Notes: generated by a model not told the origin, from the letters alone. Positions 11,818-24,262 are shown, counted from the stretch's first letter. The stretch: DNA of 64,000 nt from Cordilura impudica (GCA_963682025.1 OY821519.1:108604264-108668263), one strand, 5' to 3'. Translations and numbers: made by a program.

Positions 11818-12295
11818 CACACACAGAAAAAGGATTGGTTGGTATTCGGTTACCAATAGGAAAATATGATTAGGAAATAAAATCTTGTGTTGTAGTATTT
11901 TAATAGTGAAAAATGTTAAAGTGTTAATTTGGTAACAATCTTATTAACTTAATTCTTATAAAATTAAAACATTTACGAAATTAAATTTAGTTTCTTATTC
12001 AGACAAATTATTAAGACAATCAATTAATTCAACTATGATAATTGCACTGTAAATTGCTAATTATATAAAAACAACATATTTAGAATATAAAACGTAAAAA
12101 CAGACATAGTTATAAATTGGTGGTTAATATTAGAAAATTAAATTGGAATTTTGAATAAAATTTCGGCTATAGTAAAAAAATACAGATTTCTAACCGAAGA
12201 GATAATTAGAATTTGGTTGTAATTACAAATTAATCAAAATAAGTTACAATTTATTTGCCCCTTTTTGGAAGAATAAATTAAAAATGTCATTTTCG
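11818..12295. repeat. Possible MITE of the CACAGAAAAA family
   Basis: It begins CACACAGAAAAAGGATTGGT and is followed by a stretch rich in TTGGTTA-like words. A sister start is seen at 19743 (CACAGAAAAAAGATTAGTTG). The right end is not clear here, so the boundary is approximate and the inverted-repeat nature is not shown. Confidence 0.25.
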
Positions 12296-12310
12296 GAAAA
12301 TAGTATAAAA

Positions 12311-13884
12311 ACAAGTAAGAGTGTTAAATTCGGCTGTGCCGAATCTTTGCTACCCTCCACCTAGGTTTAAGTATTGATAATAAATGTAAACAAAATATTG
12401 GAAAAATAGGCATGCGTTTCCTATATGCATGAGTTTCCGGTTATATGACATAACTTCTCGTTTAATTTAGTTTTTGCTAATTAAATAACTCGCCCTTACC
12501 TCCATTGCAAAGGTAGTGGTTGTGTAGGCTGGCTATATGCATTAAATCGTGCTAATTGGAGATGGCTGTATAGTTTCTTTTAACTGGCGAAATATTTTTT
12601 CATTGCGGTCATGCAGGTCGGATGGAGTAACAAAATAATAACCAAAAAAAGCTCTCTCAACTTTTTTATTAAAATATTGCCATATTTGGAAAACATAGAG
12701 AATAAATTTATAATAATAAATAATCAAATTAGGAATGCCAAACGCAAAAAACCAAATGTCCCAAACATTTTAAATAAAATAATTTGTTATCTTTATTTTC
12801 CGAAAAACTTCAAATATTCATTCAAAAAAAATTGTGAAAATTTATATATAAATAACATTCTCATCAAATTGCGTTTATTTATGTAACAATTTTTGTGTTC
12901 GCAATTCTTAAATATCATTTGAGGTTTTATAAAATTCATTGAATTTAAATTAATATTTTCTGTAGTCCGATTCTGTATATTTCAACGATCCGACAATCGC
13001 AAAATATATCGACAGCTATTGTTGTTTGCACTAAGGATTAAGTGATTCACTAAGTACATTCATCTTATCAACAGTCGACAAATCTATTTTTCTATTTATT
13101 TAAATTGTAAACGAGTGGCATCTCTGTAAAAATAAGCGAAAAACACAAAGAATAGAAAAAAAACAAATTACTTCGTGTTTGACAGGATGATTTTATGTTT
13201 ATGTTTAATATCTTTATTTTTTTTACTAATATTTCTGTTTATTTATTTGAAACTGAAATAATGAATTGAATATGCTATTTAATTTTTTTATTTATATAAA
13301 AAAGATTTTTTAATAAAAGCAAAATATTTTCACTATTTTATGATTTTTATTTATCTATGTATGACACCATTTCAACTTAAAAATTTAAGTTTTTATCGAT
13401 TGAATAAACAACACAAACATGGCTGTCATTTAGATAACTACAACAGCTGACTTTAACAATAGCGAATATCGTTTAAAAATTTTACTAATAATTTTGCTTT
13501 TCTTTTTTTAATGATTCGACTATCGTTAAAAGAAGTTACTGAAAAGCTATTAATTTCTCCTGAATGCCAAATTTTTTTTTAATGTAAACATTTTTTAAAT
13601 GTAAACATATTTCTTGTTTTTTTTTTGGAATTTGATACAATTGATGTCTTCTAAATTTAAAATTATTATTTCCGACGTTTTGATATGATTTTCTGAAATT
13701 CAATTAATTGTAATTTATAATTGGAAATTTTAATTCTAGTTTTTAGAATTGATATTTTCTAAAATTTGAATGGAAACTTTAAAAAGTGCAATTTTGTATT
13801 TATGTGAATAATAATGCTTTAGTAATTATAAACAATTTTTAAAAATTAGATGTAATCGCAATCAGATATTTTATAGGTAAAGCA
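12311..13884. repeat. Family-2 dispersed repeat start, then AT-rich gap
   Basis: Position 12312 begins ACAAGTAAGAGTGTTAAATT and then a CGGCTGTGCCG hairpin followed by TACCCTCCACC. This is the start of a second dispersed fly repeat, whose other end (GGAGGGTATAATAAA) appears at 18205-18222 and whose reverse copy begins at 24262. The remaining ~1.4 kb has no recognisable element or coding sequence. ORFs at 12542-12886 are short, low-complexity and unsupported. Confidence 0.5.
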
Positions 13885-14258
13885 GAATAATTTTATATAT
13901 AAAATTCTTCTGTCGCAGTGTTTGTGGTAAAATTCCGCCGAAACGGCTCGACCGATTCTCATGAAAATTTTGCGCATATTGGGTAGGTCTGAGAATCGGA
14001 CAACGTTTATATTTTTTTTTTTTGATATGGCCACTGGGAGGGGTACCCCCCATACAAAGTGAACTTTTAAAATCAGATATCTGGAGTACTATGATAGCCA
14101 TAAGTGCCACGCCCACTTGAGATATCAAAAAAAAATACCGGTTGTACGTTTCCGAGATCTACCCAATATCCACACAAAATTTCATGAGAATCGGTCAAGC
14201 CGTTTCGGAGGAGTTCAATTACAGAGACCACGACACGAGAATTTTATATATAAGAAGT
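13885..14258. mobile_element. Fold-back MITE
   Basis: The left arm starts TTTTATATATAAAATTCTTC and continues through CCGAAACGGCTCGACCGATT. The right arm is its inverse, with CCGAAACGGCTTGACCGATT, ending AGAATTTTATATATAAG. The arms are about 110 bp and diverged. The centre holds GTGCCACGCCCACTT-type words. The structure is that of a MITE with long inverted repeats. No transposase is encoded. Confidence 0.65.
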
Positions 14259-14579
14259 TAAACTCCTCCTTTTTTGTTTTTTTTTATTTTTTTATTTAGT
14301 GCGATTTGACTGCAATTCAGAATGTATGTATGTTTTATCATAGGAAATTTTTGTATGTATAAATGGACCCGATAGATGGCGCTGGGGTAAAGTCATTTCG
14401 AATATTCTTTTTACGGTGCGATTTTACTGAAACTAAGAATGTACATATATGTATGTTAGATGATGCCAAAAATTTTTTTGTTGGACCCGGTAGATGGCGC
14501 TGGCGTTCGAAAAATAATGAGTTGTCAAATTTATTTAAATTTTATAAGTTTCAAAATTCACAAAAGTTTTTATATACAA

Positions 14580-16505
14580 ATATTCTAACTAAAAAGGAAG
14601 GAAAAATTGCATTGGCTATTGCTTTGTTCGGAATAGCTGCAACATTATTGCATGGGGGTCGTGCAGCTCATTCAGCACTCAAATCTCCGTAAAAAAACAT
14701 TCCGGTATGGCAAAAGTTCTGCAAAAAAGCAATATTATTATTTGGGATGAATACAACATGGCTTACAAACATTCCTGAGAAGCACTACATAGAACTTTAA
14801 AAGATTTGAAAGGCAATGAAAGAATTTTTGGTGAAGCTCTCATTTTATTATCCATGATCCAACGGCTGACCAGTTTTAAAAACAACTACTTGGTTAAGTA
14901 AAAGAACTATTTAAGCCGCAAAAAATTTCGATGCCGATAATATTAATGTTATTATTCAGGATGTTAGATGATACCAAAAATTTTTTTGTTAGACCCGGTA
15001 GATGGCGCTGGCGTTCAAAAAATCATGAGTTGTCAAATTTATTTAAATTTTATAAGTTACAAAATTCACAAAAGTTTTTATATATAAACATTCTAACCAA
15101 AAAGTAAGGAAAAATTGCATTGGCTATTGCTTCGTCCGGAATAGCCGCAGCATTATTGCATGGTGGTCGTACAGCTCATTCAGCTCTCAAATCATCGATA
15201 AACGTACAAACGAATGAGAATGCCGTCTGTAATATCAAAAAACATTCCGGTATGGCAAAAGTTTTGCAAAAATGTAGTATTATTATTTGGGATGAATGTA
15301 CCATGGTTCACAAACATTCCTTAGAAGCATTACATCGAACTTTAAAAGATTTGAAAGGCAATGAAAGAATTTTTGGTGGAGCTCTTATTTTATTATCTGG
15401 AGATCTTCGTCAAACATTGCCAGTCATACCAAAATCAACCTATGCTGACGAACTAAATGCCTGCTGAAAATCATCAACATTATGGAGTAGCGTTCAAACT
15501 ATAAAATCAACAACAAACATGCGAGTACGATTACAAAATGATCAAATGGCTGACCAATTTTCAAAACAACTACTCGATCTTGGTAAAGGTAAAATCACTA
15601 TTAACCCAACCAGTCAAACTATTAAACTATTCACAAGATTTTTTTCAATTTATATCGTCACGCGATGAATTAATTGAAAATGTATTACCCGGCATTCAAA
15701 ATCAATATAGTAAATATGATTGCACACAGAAAAAAAAAATTACAAACGGAATTGTTCTAAAGTTTAACAACTGTATTTTCGATTGTATTAATATAAATTT
15801 TACAGCCATATTTCATTTTCTATTGTGATAAAATATTTACTGTTAACACGATAGATTTTTAATTGTCATGAACTCAAAATTCGGATATTTTCTTCATCGC
15901 AATTCGGTTGGCAATAAATTTGGTAGCCGCAACGAATCAGTTTTCTGTATGTGGTTAGGTGAAAGAGCTATTTTAGCCGCAAAATATGTCTACGTCGATA
16001 ACATGTTGTTATTCAGGACATGATTGATTCCGAAACGTTTTCTTTCAAATCTATGGATAGTGTTGTTGAAGAAAATGAAGCAGTGAATTCTCCAACAGAG
16101 TTCTTGAATTCACTTGATGTGCCAGGTCTATCGCCACATATATTAAAATTAAAAAATGGTTCTCCAATAATTTTGCTACGTAACCTCAACGCTCCGAGAC
16201 TATGTATTGGAACCAGGTTAATTGTTGAGAGCATAATGCCCAATGTTATTGAGACCACAAATCTCAAAGGAAAATTTTAAGGAGAACATGTTTTGCTGCC
16301 AAGAATTTTATGATTCCTACCGACACACCGATAATATTCAAAAGATTGCAATTTCCGATCAGATTGGCCTTTGCCATGACCATTAATAAATCTCAAGGAC
16401 AATCATTACAAATATGTGGTTTGAACCTCGAAAACAGTTGTTTTTCCCACGAGCAACTATATATGACATGTTCCCGTGTCGGAAAGCCAGCAAATTTTTT
16501 CATTT
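14580..16505 (+). pseudogene. Helitron Pif1-like helicase, fragmentary
   Basis: Helicase blocks can be read in order. I-I-I-W-D-E-C-T-M-V-H (Walker B type) and L-L-S-G-D-L-R-Q-T-L-P-V-I-P lie in 15120-15467. A decayed linker at 15538-15720 ends at the MITE. P-T-E-F-L-N-S-L-D-V-P-G and L-L-R-N-L-N-A-P lie in 16020-16280. A-F-A-M-T-I-N-K-S-Q-G-Q-S and Y-M-T-C-S-R-V-G lie in 16310-16510. In intact elements the helicase unwinds DNA for rolling-circle transposition. Walker A is not seen, frames differ between blocks, and the first block is duplicated upstream (14590-14870) in a worse state. Confidence 0.85.
15724..15952. mobile_element. Short MITE inside Helitron-3
   Basis: This ~229-bp insert breaks the helicase between the reading ...Q-Y-S-K-Y-D and the conserved ...L-G-E-R-A-I-L-A that follows. 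Its ends are CACACAGAAAAA and, reversed, CACATACAGAAAA. The target duplication, if any, is only 1-2 bp. The body is AT-rich and noncoding. Confidence 0.6.
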
Positions 16506-16762
16506 ACTGACAGAATAATGAAGCTAAAAATATTGTTCATTCTTTTTAGAATTACAATAATAAAAATATATTGGTCATTCTTATATGTATGTTACAATAA
16601 ATATTTATTTTCATTTTCATAAATAAAACATGGTTTTTCTTTAACAGTTTTCAATTAATATTGACAAATGCAAAATCGTTTTTTTTTATATAGGTATACA
16701 CAGATTCTAACTAAAACAAAAAATTCATTGAGGGCAAAACAACGTTTGCCGGGTCCAGCTAG

Positions 16763-18229
16763 AAATTCTATATAACTATGTAGAACTGTTTTGAAAGCAA
16801 AAAACTCATTGATGAACTCGGTAACTCTATTTTGTAAAGACAACAAAAAGTTAATATGCCAAACTTATGTTCATATTTGTAAAAGAATAATGAAAAAACA
16901 TATGAAATAAAATACCAGCCCGTGTATACTCTTAACATTGTTCTTTATGATATCTATTCGAAAATATTGACATTCATGTTAAAATAGAAATAACCTATGT
17001 ATTTCAAAGCTAATTAGAACAAAAATTGTGGCGCCATCTACTGTGGCATAGTCACGCTGAGCAAAATGAAGTGACACTCTGTTAATGCAAAAGAAATGTA
17101 TTTTCTCCACAACAAAATATGGCAGAATTTTATGTAAATAAAATAATATACCGATTTATTTCTAACATGCAGTTATTATGGATATACATACATATATAGA
17201 ATATATGTAAATTATTTGTATTAAATATGTGTATGTACATATATGTAAATATTACACACAAAAAATACAACATCAAACGTTATTTTTGTGTTTTTCTCTT
17301 TAAATAAATTTATACATAAATTTTTTTTTTTGCTAAATTAACATTGTTTTTTTTTTATTAACAACTAGGTATTTTAGCATTATTTGCTTTAGATGTTGGT
17401 GAATTTTTACTCCCTTTATATTAACTCGTATTGTCTGCTTGTCGAAAAATTTTTGGATCGATTTTACCCCTTTCCCGTAATGCAATCGATCTGAAACTTT
17501 GCAGGCATGCTCGTGGCAATAACAGAAATGATCTAGTAGATTTTTTTAGTGATGCCAAAACAATGGAAACTTTTTAATTTTTCTACCAGAGTTGATAAAA
17601 AAAATGTACAAAGGGTTAGTTTTTATTATATTATTACTACAACGACCACAAAAACAAGAAGTCCAGCTATGACAACAATACAGCATTTAGAATAACAACA
17701 AGAACAATATAGAAACATCATATTTTTAAATTTTATTTTTAATTTTTCAGAGATTTCCCTGGACCTATTCCACCTATTTTAATGATTTTTGAAACAGAAA
17801 TCTTCCCATTAATTTGCCGAATCATTCTCACTGAAAATAATTACCTTATATATCCTATGGAGGGCGTGATCGTGACAATAACAACATAGAAAATTATATT
17901 TTTCAAGACTTTTTTTAGTTTTCATTCAAATCTCGGGCCCTAATCAACCGATTTGGACGATTTTTAATAGAAAACTTGTCAAGATGTTAGTGAATCATTT
18001 TTTATGTCAACAAGCACCCTAGATGCCCGATTTATGCCGTCATCGTGATTTCCACAGACGGACAGACCGACAGACGGACAGACGGACATCGCTTTATCAA
18101 CTCCGGTTGTTATAAGGATCACAAATATATATATTTTATGGGGTCCAAATTTTTTTTTCTAATTATTACAAACGGAATGACAAACTTATATATACCCTCT
18201 GGAGTGGAGGGTATAATAAAACGGTAAAA
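16763..18229. repeat. Gap ending in a family-2 dispersed repeat end
   Basis: Positions 16763-17380 are AT-rich with nothing recognised. The stretch 17390-18229 ends with CAGACGGACAGACCGACAGA-type microsatellite at 18056-18088, CGCTTTATCAACTCCGG, then TATATACCCTCTGGAGTGGA and GGGTATAATA. This is the far end of the second dispersed fly repeat (start at 12312). Whether the two pieces were one element is unknown. Confidence 0.55.
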
Positions 18230-20298
18230 TTTTTTGTTTGAGTTAAAATTGAAGAAAGTCTAATTTGATGAGATCCATATTATGTGGATTATTTTTACGG
18301 TAATTTCTTATGACAACTATTTTAACATGATTAACCTTTCTTCTTTGTTTTGAAATGATGGCACAAAGCCTCAGAAAATATTTCTTATTGACTAGCTTGT
18401 GCTTGAAATTCTCATAACATAGGAAAACCACTCTTATTCGAGAAAATCCGATTAGTAACACATCTAAACCTCTTCCAAAAAATCTGAAAAACTAGTCAAA
18501 AATAATTTACCCCACAGCTTTTCAAAACAGCTTGAGAAATTGTGGATATGAAACAACAAACTTTTTTTTAAACAGCCTATTGCACCCTGTTTGATTTTCA
18601 TGGCTTAGAAAAGCCAATATGAAATGCTCGTCAAGCACAACAAAGGTTGTTGAAAAGAAACCTGTGAAAGCTGCCGTGTAAAGGTGCTGTGTAATCAGCA
18701 ATCAGAGAGACCACTAAAAAATCCACAGACAAATCCACAAGAATTTTGGTTCACGTTATCAAAAAAAGTTTGGTGTAACGTTTTAAGTGAAGTGTTGTGG
18801 TGTATAGAATTACAAAACATATCCAAAAAGGTGTATAGAAGTCAACGTCCACAAAAGAAATGAAAAGCAATAACAATTAACACATGAATAAGCATGTAAT
18901 TTTTTTTTTTTCATGAAATATTTTTATTATATTTTATATAATTTCTTGTTTTAAAATTAGTAAATAATTAATGAATAATGCAGTTAGAAGTAGATTACTT
19001 AAAAAAAAGTTGCGATAACCAATAAATAAAATATAAATTGCATAGTATTAAGTAAGCTAGACAATACACACAATCTAACATACGATGGTTTCAAAGGTAC
19101 AATTCAGTAACCACAACAGAAGAATCTGGTAGCAAATAAGACTGTCGAAAGTCAGTTGTCAACAAATTCGGTTGTAGTATTTAAAAAAATACTACAAACT
19201 AAACTCCAACGTAATCAGTGTATAAACTTCTAAGCGACCGCTACAGATTGACACCATTTTTCTATATAATTATATACTTATACCCCTAATGTGCTTATAT
19301 ATATATAAGGAAGGCCTACCAGCGGAAATTGGTGGTAAATGTGGTTTAATTTATGTCACACGAAAAAGATAAATAAATCCTTTAACGTGGTATTGTTGAT
19401 CAGTTACCATTGAACAGAACAAAAGACAATGAAATAAATCTTTATGCAGTTGGACCAATCTTGTTAAACTTCCATTATATTTTTATGGGCATTACAATTC
19501 TACGGTTCTTATAATAATTCGAGTACGTACAGGGTAACTCTATTGATGATGAGGATGATTTTTTTTACCTTATTGGCAAAATAATTAAGGATGATAGTTC
19601 ATATGCTAACATATCCGATGGTATATCAGATAATTTTCGATTCTATATTTGCCAAAAAATTACTAAACCTACCGGCAGCTTGAAGTCGGTGTTTCTTTGT
19701 GTCTGAACAATATGGACCTTAATGTAATGAAACAAATACCTAAACACAGAAAAAAGATTAGTTGGAAAGGAGTAGTAATTAGAACTTTTATTGTAGTTTT
19801 TGATATTTAAAAATAAAATAGATATTCTATTAAAACTATCGGCTAATCATAACTCATTTAAAATTAAGATGTCTACAACAACAACAATTAGTTACGTTTA
19901 CCAATCAATATATTTATGTAACCTATTAAAACCAAGAATAACATGCCTCAGTGCTATATAAATATTGGCTACTGCAACTACTAATTCTATTAGAACAACA
20001 TTTTTCAAACCGAAAATATTTTAACACGTATTGTAACAAATAATTGGATAGAGTACTATATATAAAATTTGTATTAAGAATGGTTTCTCGGTTGTAATAA
20101 TATAAACCCTAATTTGTACCCTCTTTTGGTATTTCCAACCAATAGGATATTCTATGAATCAATTTCTGTTGTAAATATCAAAAAAAAATAAGAATATAAT
20201 TAGCCACACCGAATTGAGGATTAGATCTGTCATTTGTCAAATAAAATAAAATAAAATAAAAATAATAAATATGTTGTGATAATTTGATTTTATCTATA
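18230..20298. other. Gap with no supported gene
   Basis: The sequence is AT-rich and noncoding by eye. At 19743-20160 there is a candidate repeat opening CACAGAAAAAAGATTAGTTG, related to the one at 11818, and closing near ATTTCTGTTG. The terminal pairing is weak. An ATAAA run at 20237-20260 is simple sequence. Confidence 0.4.
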
Positions 20299-21236
20299 TC
20301 TATATATATAAAATTGAATGTGTGTTTGTTTATTTGTTTGTTTGTTTGTTTGTGTGTACCTTATAGGAGACCAAACCTCTGGACCGATCTTCCTGAAATT
20401 TTCACAGCATTTAACTGGGACTCTGGCATGATTAATAGGGTACTTTTAACTTTTTTAAAATTATGTAATTGCTCCCATATAGTTTTTAACAGATTTACTT
20501 CAAATTGTATACACATTATACTCCAGGCGAGGTAGAAATAAACATTTCTTACGCCACGCCCCCTTTCACGCCCCTTTTCACGCCAAATTTTGTTTGAAAG
20601 TTTTAAACTTTTTGTTCTCTGTACAAATTTGTTCCTTCCAACGGATTTTTTTTTTATTTGGTAGTAAATTGCTCTTAATACTGTTAACGTCACCATATAA
20701 CTATGAACCACGCCCACTTCACTGCCCCTTTTTTTAATTCAGATACTTACTTATACCACTAACAATGTTTGCTATACAAAATACTTTTTTTGTAATATGT
20801 ATTTATCTAAAGTTTTGTACACTTTTTATCTACAGGTAAGGTAGCCATACATTTTTTTATTACCAAATCCCCCTTTTTCGCCCCATTTCACCTTAAATTA
20901 TAATTAATCTGCTTTCAATCTATATATATATATAAAAATGAATGTGTGTTTGTTTGTGCTTTATAGGAGGCCAAACCCCTGAACCGATCTTCCTGAAATT
21001 TTCACAGCGTGTTACTGTGACTCTGAAAGGCACAATAGGGCTATATGAATTTCTGATTGGACAAGGGGGCGGTGCCACGCCCATATAACCCAAAATTTGA
21101 AATCGTCATATGTCGGGAATTTTTGATCTACAGCGGTCATATTTGGTACATATGGTATTTGCATGAATAGAAATATATACCAGAAGAAAAGTGGGCGGGA
21201 CCACGCCCCTTTTCAGAAAAATAAAAAATCGTAATC

Positions 21237-21884
21237 AGCCCAATTCTAAACAAAAATTCCGCATGATATATCTCACTTCTCCCTTTTCCCCTATTATGAA
21301 TAAAAATTTATTCGGAAAAAAAATTCGATGGGAAAAAAGTAGTTATTCTCAATGCACTTGATTTTAGTTTTTTCCCTCAAAAAATTTCCCTTGCAAAACA
21401 GACGTGAGTTTACATAAAAATGTAAAAAGTACTTTGATAAAACAAAATATTAATAAAAATATTAATATTTTATTGTTCTTGTAGGTTGAAGACCATGAAT
21501 AAAGCACACCTTCAACTTTTGTTAACTTTAATGAAATCCAGTTCAGGCATTGATTGCGTTTTCCATAGATTCAGCCCGCAATTGACTTCTAGCAATCTTT
21601 TAGCTATTTCGTTGTTGTTATTGTACAACACAAATTTCCTCCACAAGTGCTCGCATCATAGCTATGCTATTCATTTTTTATTTAATTTTTCTTTAAAATA
21701 AATTTATATTTGTTTGCACACACAAAAAAAAATAGAAAATTTATTGTCAATAAGCAAAACAACTGGCTTCGAAATTCGATGATGCCACTTATTAATTTTT
21801 TTATTCACGCGGAATTTATAATGGAGAATTTTTTTCTCGAGAAAAGTATTTTCCGTGAGAATGAAATTCCTTGAGAATATTCGT
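21237..21884. mobile_element. ~650-bp insertion in Helitron-2
   Basis: Helitron-1 shows the uninterrupted sequence (around 9160-9170, reversed). In Helitron-2 that point is split by this block. The ends are GCCCAATTCTAAACA and, reversed, GTCCAATTACGAATA, an imperfect inverted match sharing CCAATT. A 71-codon ORF at 21486-21701 has no recognisable motif. It may be a small non-autonomous DNA transposon; the class is unknown. Confidence 0.45.
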
Positions 21885-22238
21885 AATTGGACGAAATATC
21901 TTCTAAACTCTTCATGAAATTTTCACAAAAGGATATTTTTGCGAAATAATAAGACCTTAACTATTTAAAGTTGTTAGTGGGCAAAGGGGCGTGGTCCCAC
22001 CCATATATCCCAAAATCAAAAATCGTCATATCTCGGCCATTTTTTAACCTACGGCGATGATATTTGGTATATATCGTATTGAAATTAATAGAAATAGTAC
22101 TACAAGAAAACTGGACGGGACCACGCCCTTTTTAGAAAATTAAAATCCATAGTAACTTCTATTAAGCTCTTGACTATATAAAGTTGTTAATGCAATAATT
22201 AATTCTAAATTAAATAAATAACATTTTGTTAATGTATA

Positions 22239-22299
22239 AATATTTTTTTTTTATTTTATTTTATTTTATTTTATTTTATTTTATTTTATTTTATTTTAT
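22239..22299 (+). repeat. (TTTTA)n microsatellite
   Basis: About twelve copies of TTTTA or its phase equivalent sit just upstream of the Helitron-2 3' terminus. The ORF reading F-Y-F-I-L through it is an artefact. Confidence 0.9.
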
Positions 22300-22382
22300 A
22301 ACGATGAGGGGTAGCGAAGCACACCAGGTTCAGCTAGTAATTTATAATCATAACGTGTCAGAAAGTGCTAAATTATTGTTAA

Positions 22383-23158
22383 TAAGTAAGAAAATTAAAA
22401 TCGGTCTAGACCGACTATACGATCCCTATACCATGGCTTAGAGACCCTATCATTCGGTCCAACTAATTCGATATAGAATATAAGCATAACCCAAATTTGA
22501 GTTGCATTGTTATTAAATTTTTTGGCTGCAGATATGAAAAAATAATATCGGATGCTGTATTTACATGGGGACTAGGTCGAAAAATTAAACGATCCTGACC
22601 ATATTTGGTAAAGTCACTTATATTTAGAAAAAATATATACAAATCAAGTTTGAGAAAAATCTGCGCAATATTTTTGTTTTTTGAGAGGTTTAGTGAACAT
22701 CGGGAAGCAGCTCTATATTTCGCCTATGACTAAGAATTGTCCTATAGGGATTATTTTTGACTACTGATTAATGGATATAATAAACAAATACAAACCTAAT
22801 GACTGAGATCTATATGGTAATTTGGATTTTATGGCAATTTATGTCGATTTCTTAGTGGTCATTTGTATGGGGACTTCGTCTGAACATAGACCGAATTTCA
22901 CCAATCTCAACAGCGCTGCTATGGCCGATAAAATCTTGTATACCAAATTTTATCAAAATATATTCATATTTGCGACCTGTTGCTTGATTACAAGATTTAC
23001 ATGGACATTCAGACGGATGGACGGACGGACAGACAGACGGACGGACATCGCTAAATCGACTCAGAAAGTGATTCTGAGTCGATCGGTATAATAAAAGATG
23101 GATCTATGTCAAATATTTTTGGCAGTTATAATGCACAAAGTCATTATACCCATTATAA
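22383..23158 (+). repeat. Dispersed fly repeat, family 1, full copy d
   Basis: It opens AAGTAAGAAAATTAAAATCG and GTCTAGACCGACTATACGAT and ends near CACAAAGTCATTATACCC. It has the ACGGACGGACAGACAGACGG microsatellite and the CGACTCAGAAAGTGATTCTG hairpin. It directly follows Helitron-2. The ORF at 22822-23091 is a shadow of the repeat. Confidence 0.83.
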
Positions 23159-23474
23159 AAATGGACGATCGGAAAGTAATACCCATTATTATTGAACCTC
23201 AAGACGTTGGCATGTGTTTTTTATAGTTATAGTTTAGAAAACCTATCTGCCAATCAGCAGTGTACTATCATTCCCTGCATCAAAGATACACATGTACAGA
23301 TACTCAGAACGTAGGCTTTTATTTCGGTGCCAACTCGTGATTTAGCAACAAAAATTGAACTCATTACATGGCACACGTGAAGTATATGAAAATTCCTCCA
23401 ATGGCTTTATTTGCGCTACAAATTTTTGTGAGGACATACATAACATGAAACCTTGTTGTCGAGTTGTGGTCAGC

Positions 23475-23665
23475 AGACCTAGATATTAAGCATGTATGTG
23501 TACAAGATTGAATTTAAGTTGAGCGCTACAAACATTTTCCGGAATCCCACCAACGTCGTCGCCTCTAATATCACAATCATCAAGTGGTGGTTCGATAAAA
23601 ATCCTTCCCTCATATTCATCCTTTTCAATATCAAGATTTTCAATGAAAGTCTAACACTTCACTTA
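23475..23665 (-). pseudogene. piggyBac-like transposase N-terminal fragment
   Basis: The minus strand reads an acidic stretch D-E-Y-E-G-R-I-F-I-E-P-P, then D-D-C-D-I-R-G-D-D, then G-G-I-P-E-N. This has the form of the acidic leader of many piggyBac-derived (PGBD) proteins in animals: I-F-I-E-P-P, an acidic D/E block, then G-G-x-x-x-N-L. The region 23330-23475 may continue it in a decayed state. No catalytic part is present. The ORF on the plus strand (23492-23698) is its shadow. It could belong to the same family as the C-terminal piece at 63625-64000. Confidence 0.4.
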
Positions 23666-23699
23666 GGACCGATTTTCCGAAAACAAATTTATGCTTGAC

Positions 23700-24040
23700 A
23701 CACACAAACCCAAATTGATCGAGATCTATCTGATAATTTGGATCATATCGCAATTTAAGTCTATCCAATTTCAACCAGCTTATTTAAAAAATTGCATCAA
23801 AATATATTTATATTTGTGACCTGTAGTTTGATTACAAGATATACATGGACACACAGACAGACGTGCAGATGGACAGATAGACGTACGGACGGATGGACAT
23901 CGCTAAATCGACTCAGTAAGTGATTCTGAATGGATCGGTATAATCAAAAATGAGCCTAGGTTAGATATTTTTTGCAGTTACAATCATCAGCACAAAGTCG
24001 TTATACCCTCACTACATAGTGCTATAGGGTATGAGTATGT
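23700..24040 (+). repeat. Dispersed fly repeat, family 1, partial copy e
   Basis: Only the distal half is kept, from ACCCAAATTGATCGAGATCT to CTACATAGTGCTATAGGGTA. It includes the ACGGACGGATGGACATCGCT region and the CTCAGTAAGTGATTCTG hairpin. Confidence 0.75.
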
Positions 24041-24262
24041 ACAACGTTTTGTTTCTTATAAATTATTTTTCACTATTTTACAACGTTTTTTCGACCTTTC
24101 CAATTGTCACTTAACATATGTCCATGTGAAATAAAAATAATTCTCGAATATTCGGCCAACTAAGTAACCTCAAGTGTAACCATATTTTGTTTTACCATAC
24201 GGGTGTGCCCGGTCATTTTTGGTTAATTAGACTCAGCCGAATTTAATACTCTTACCTGTTTT
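24041..24262 (-). repeat. Family-2 dispersed repeat, fragment in reverse
   Basis: Reversed, it opens at 24262 with ACAGGTAAGAGTATTAAATT and CGGCTGAG, matching the start of the second repeat family at 12312 (ACAAGTAAGAGTGTTAAATT, then CGGCTGTG). Only the first ~200 bp are present. Confidence 0.55.

Larger units (their letters stand above)
10482..12310. other. AT-rich gap with a palindrome; no gene seen
   Basis: The sequence is very AT-rich and lacks convincing ORFs. It contains the palindrome at 11061-11140. At 11818 it has the start of a small repeat (CACACAGAAAAAGGATTGGT) that also begins at 19743 in a close variant. Confidence 0.5.
14286..16762 (+). mobile_element. Helitron-3: decayed autonomous Helitron, 3' part
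   Basis: The 3' end reads AACGTTTGCCGGGTCCAGCT followed by AG (end at 16762), the same terminus as Helitron-1. Pif1-type helicase fragments lie on the plus strand from 14580 to 16505. The 5' boundary is uncertain, and no Rep (HUH) domain was found, so the 5' half is missing or unrecognisable. A segment is duplicated in tandem at 14456-14963 and 14964-15470, and a MITE is inserted at 15724-15952. Confidence 0.8.
20299..22337 (+). mobile_element. Helitron-2: non-autonomous, composite, with an insertion
   Basis: It begins TCTATATATATAAAATTGAA at 20299 after an A and ends GGTTCAGCTAG at 22337 before a T, the Helitron insertion signature. Positions 20299-21236 match Helitron-1 (10110-9170) in reverse, including the internal second 5' end at ~20920. 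After a 650-bp insert the match resumes at 21885-22160. The 3' end differs from Helitron-1: here it is TAGCGAAGCACACCAGGTTC-type, preceded by a (TTTTA)n tract at 22239-22299. ORFs inside are mirror images of those in Helitron-1 and are not genes. Confidence 0.82.

Noticed and set aside
22226..22441. 71-codon ORF with F-Y-F-I-L repeats
   Set aside because: It is a translated (TTTTA)n microsatellite.
22822..23091. ORFs in dispersed repeats (also 3436-3696, 29965-30324, 31986-32255, 38893-39153) as genes
   Set aside because: They are the same noncoding repeat read in one frame. The R-R-T-D-G-R-T-D runs come from the GTCC/GGAC microsatellite and the frames are not conserved between copies.
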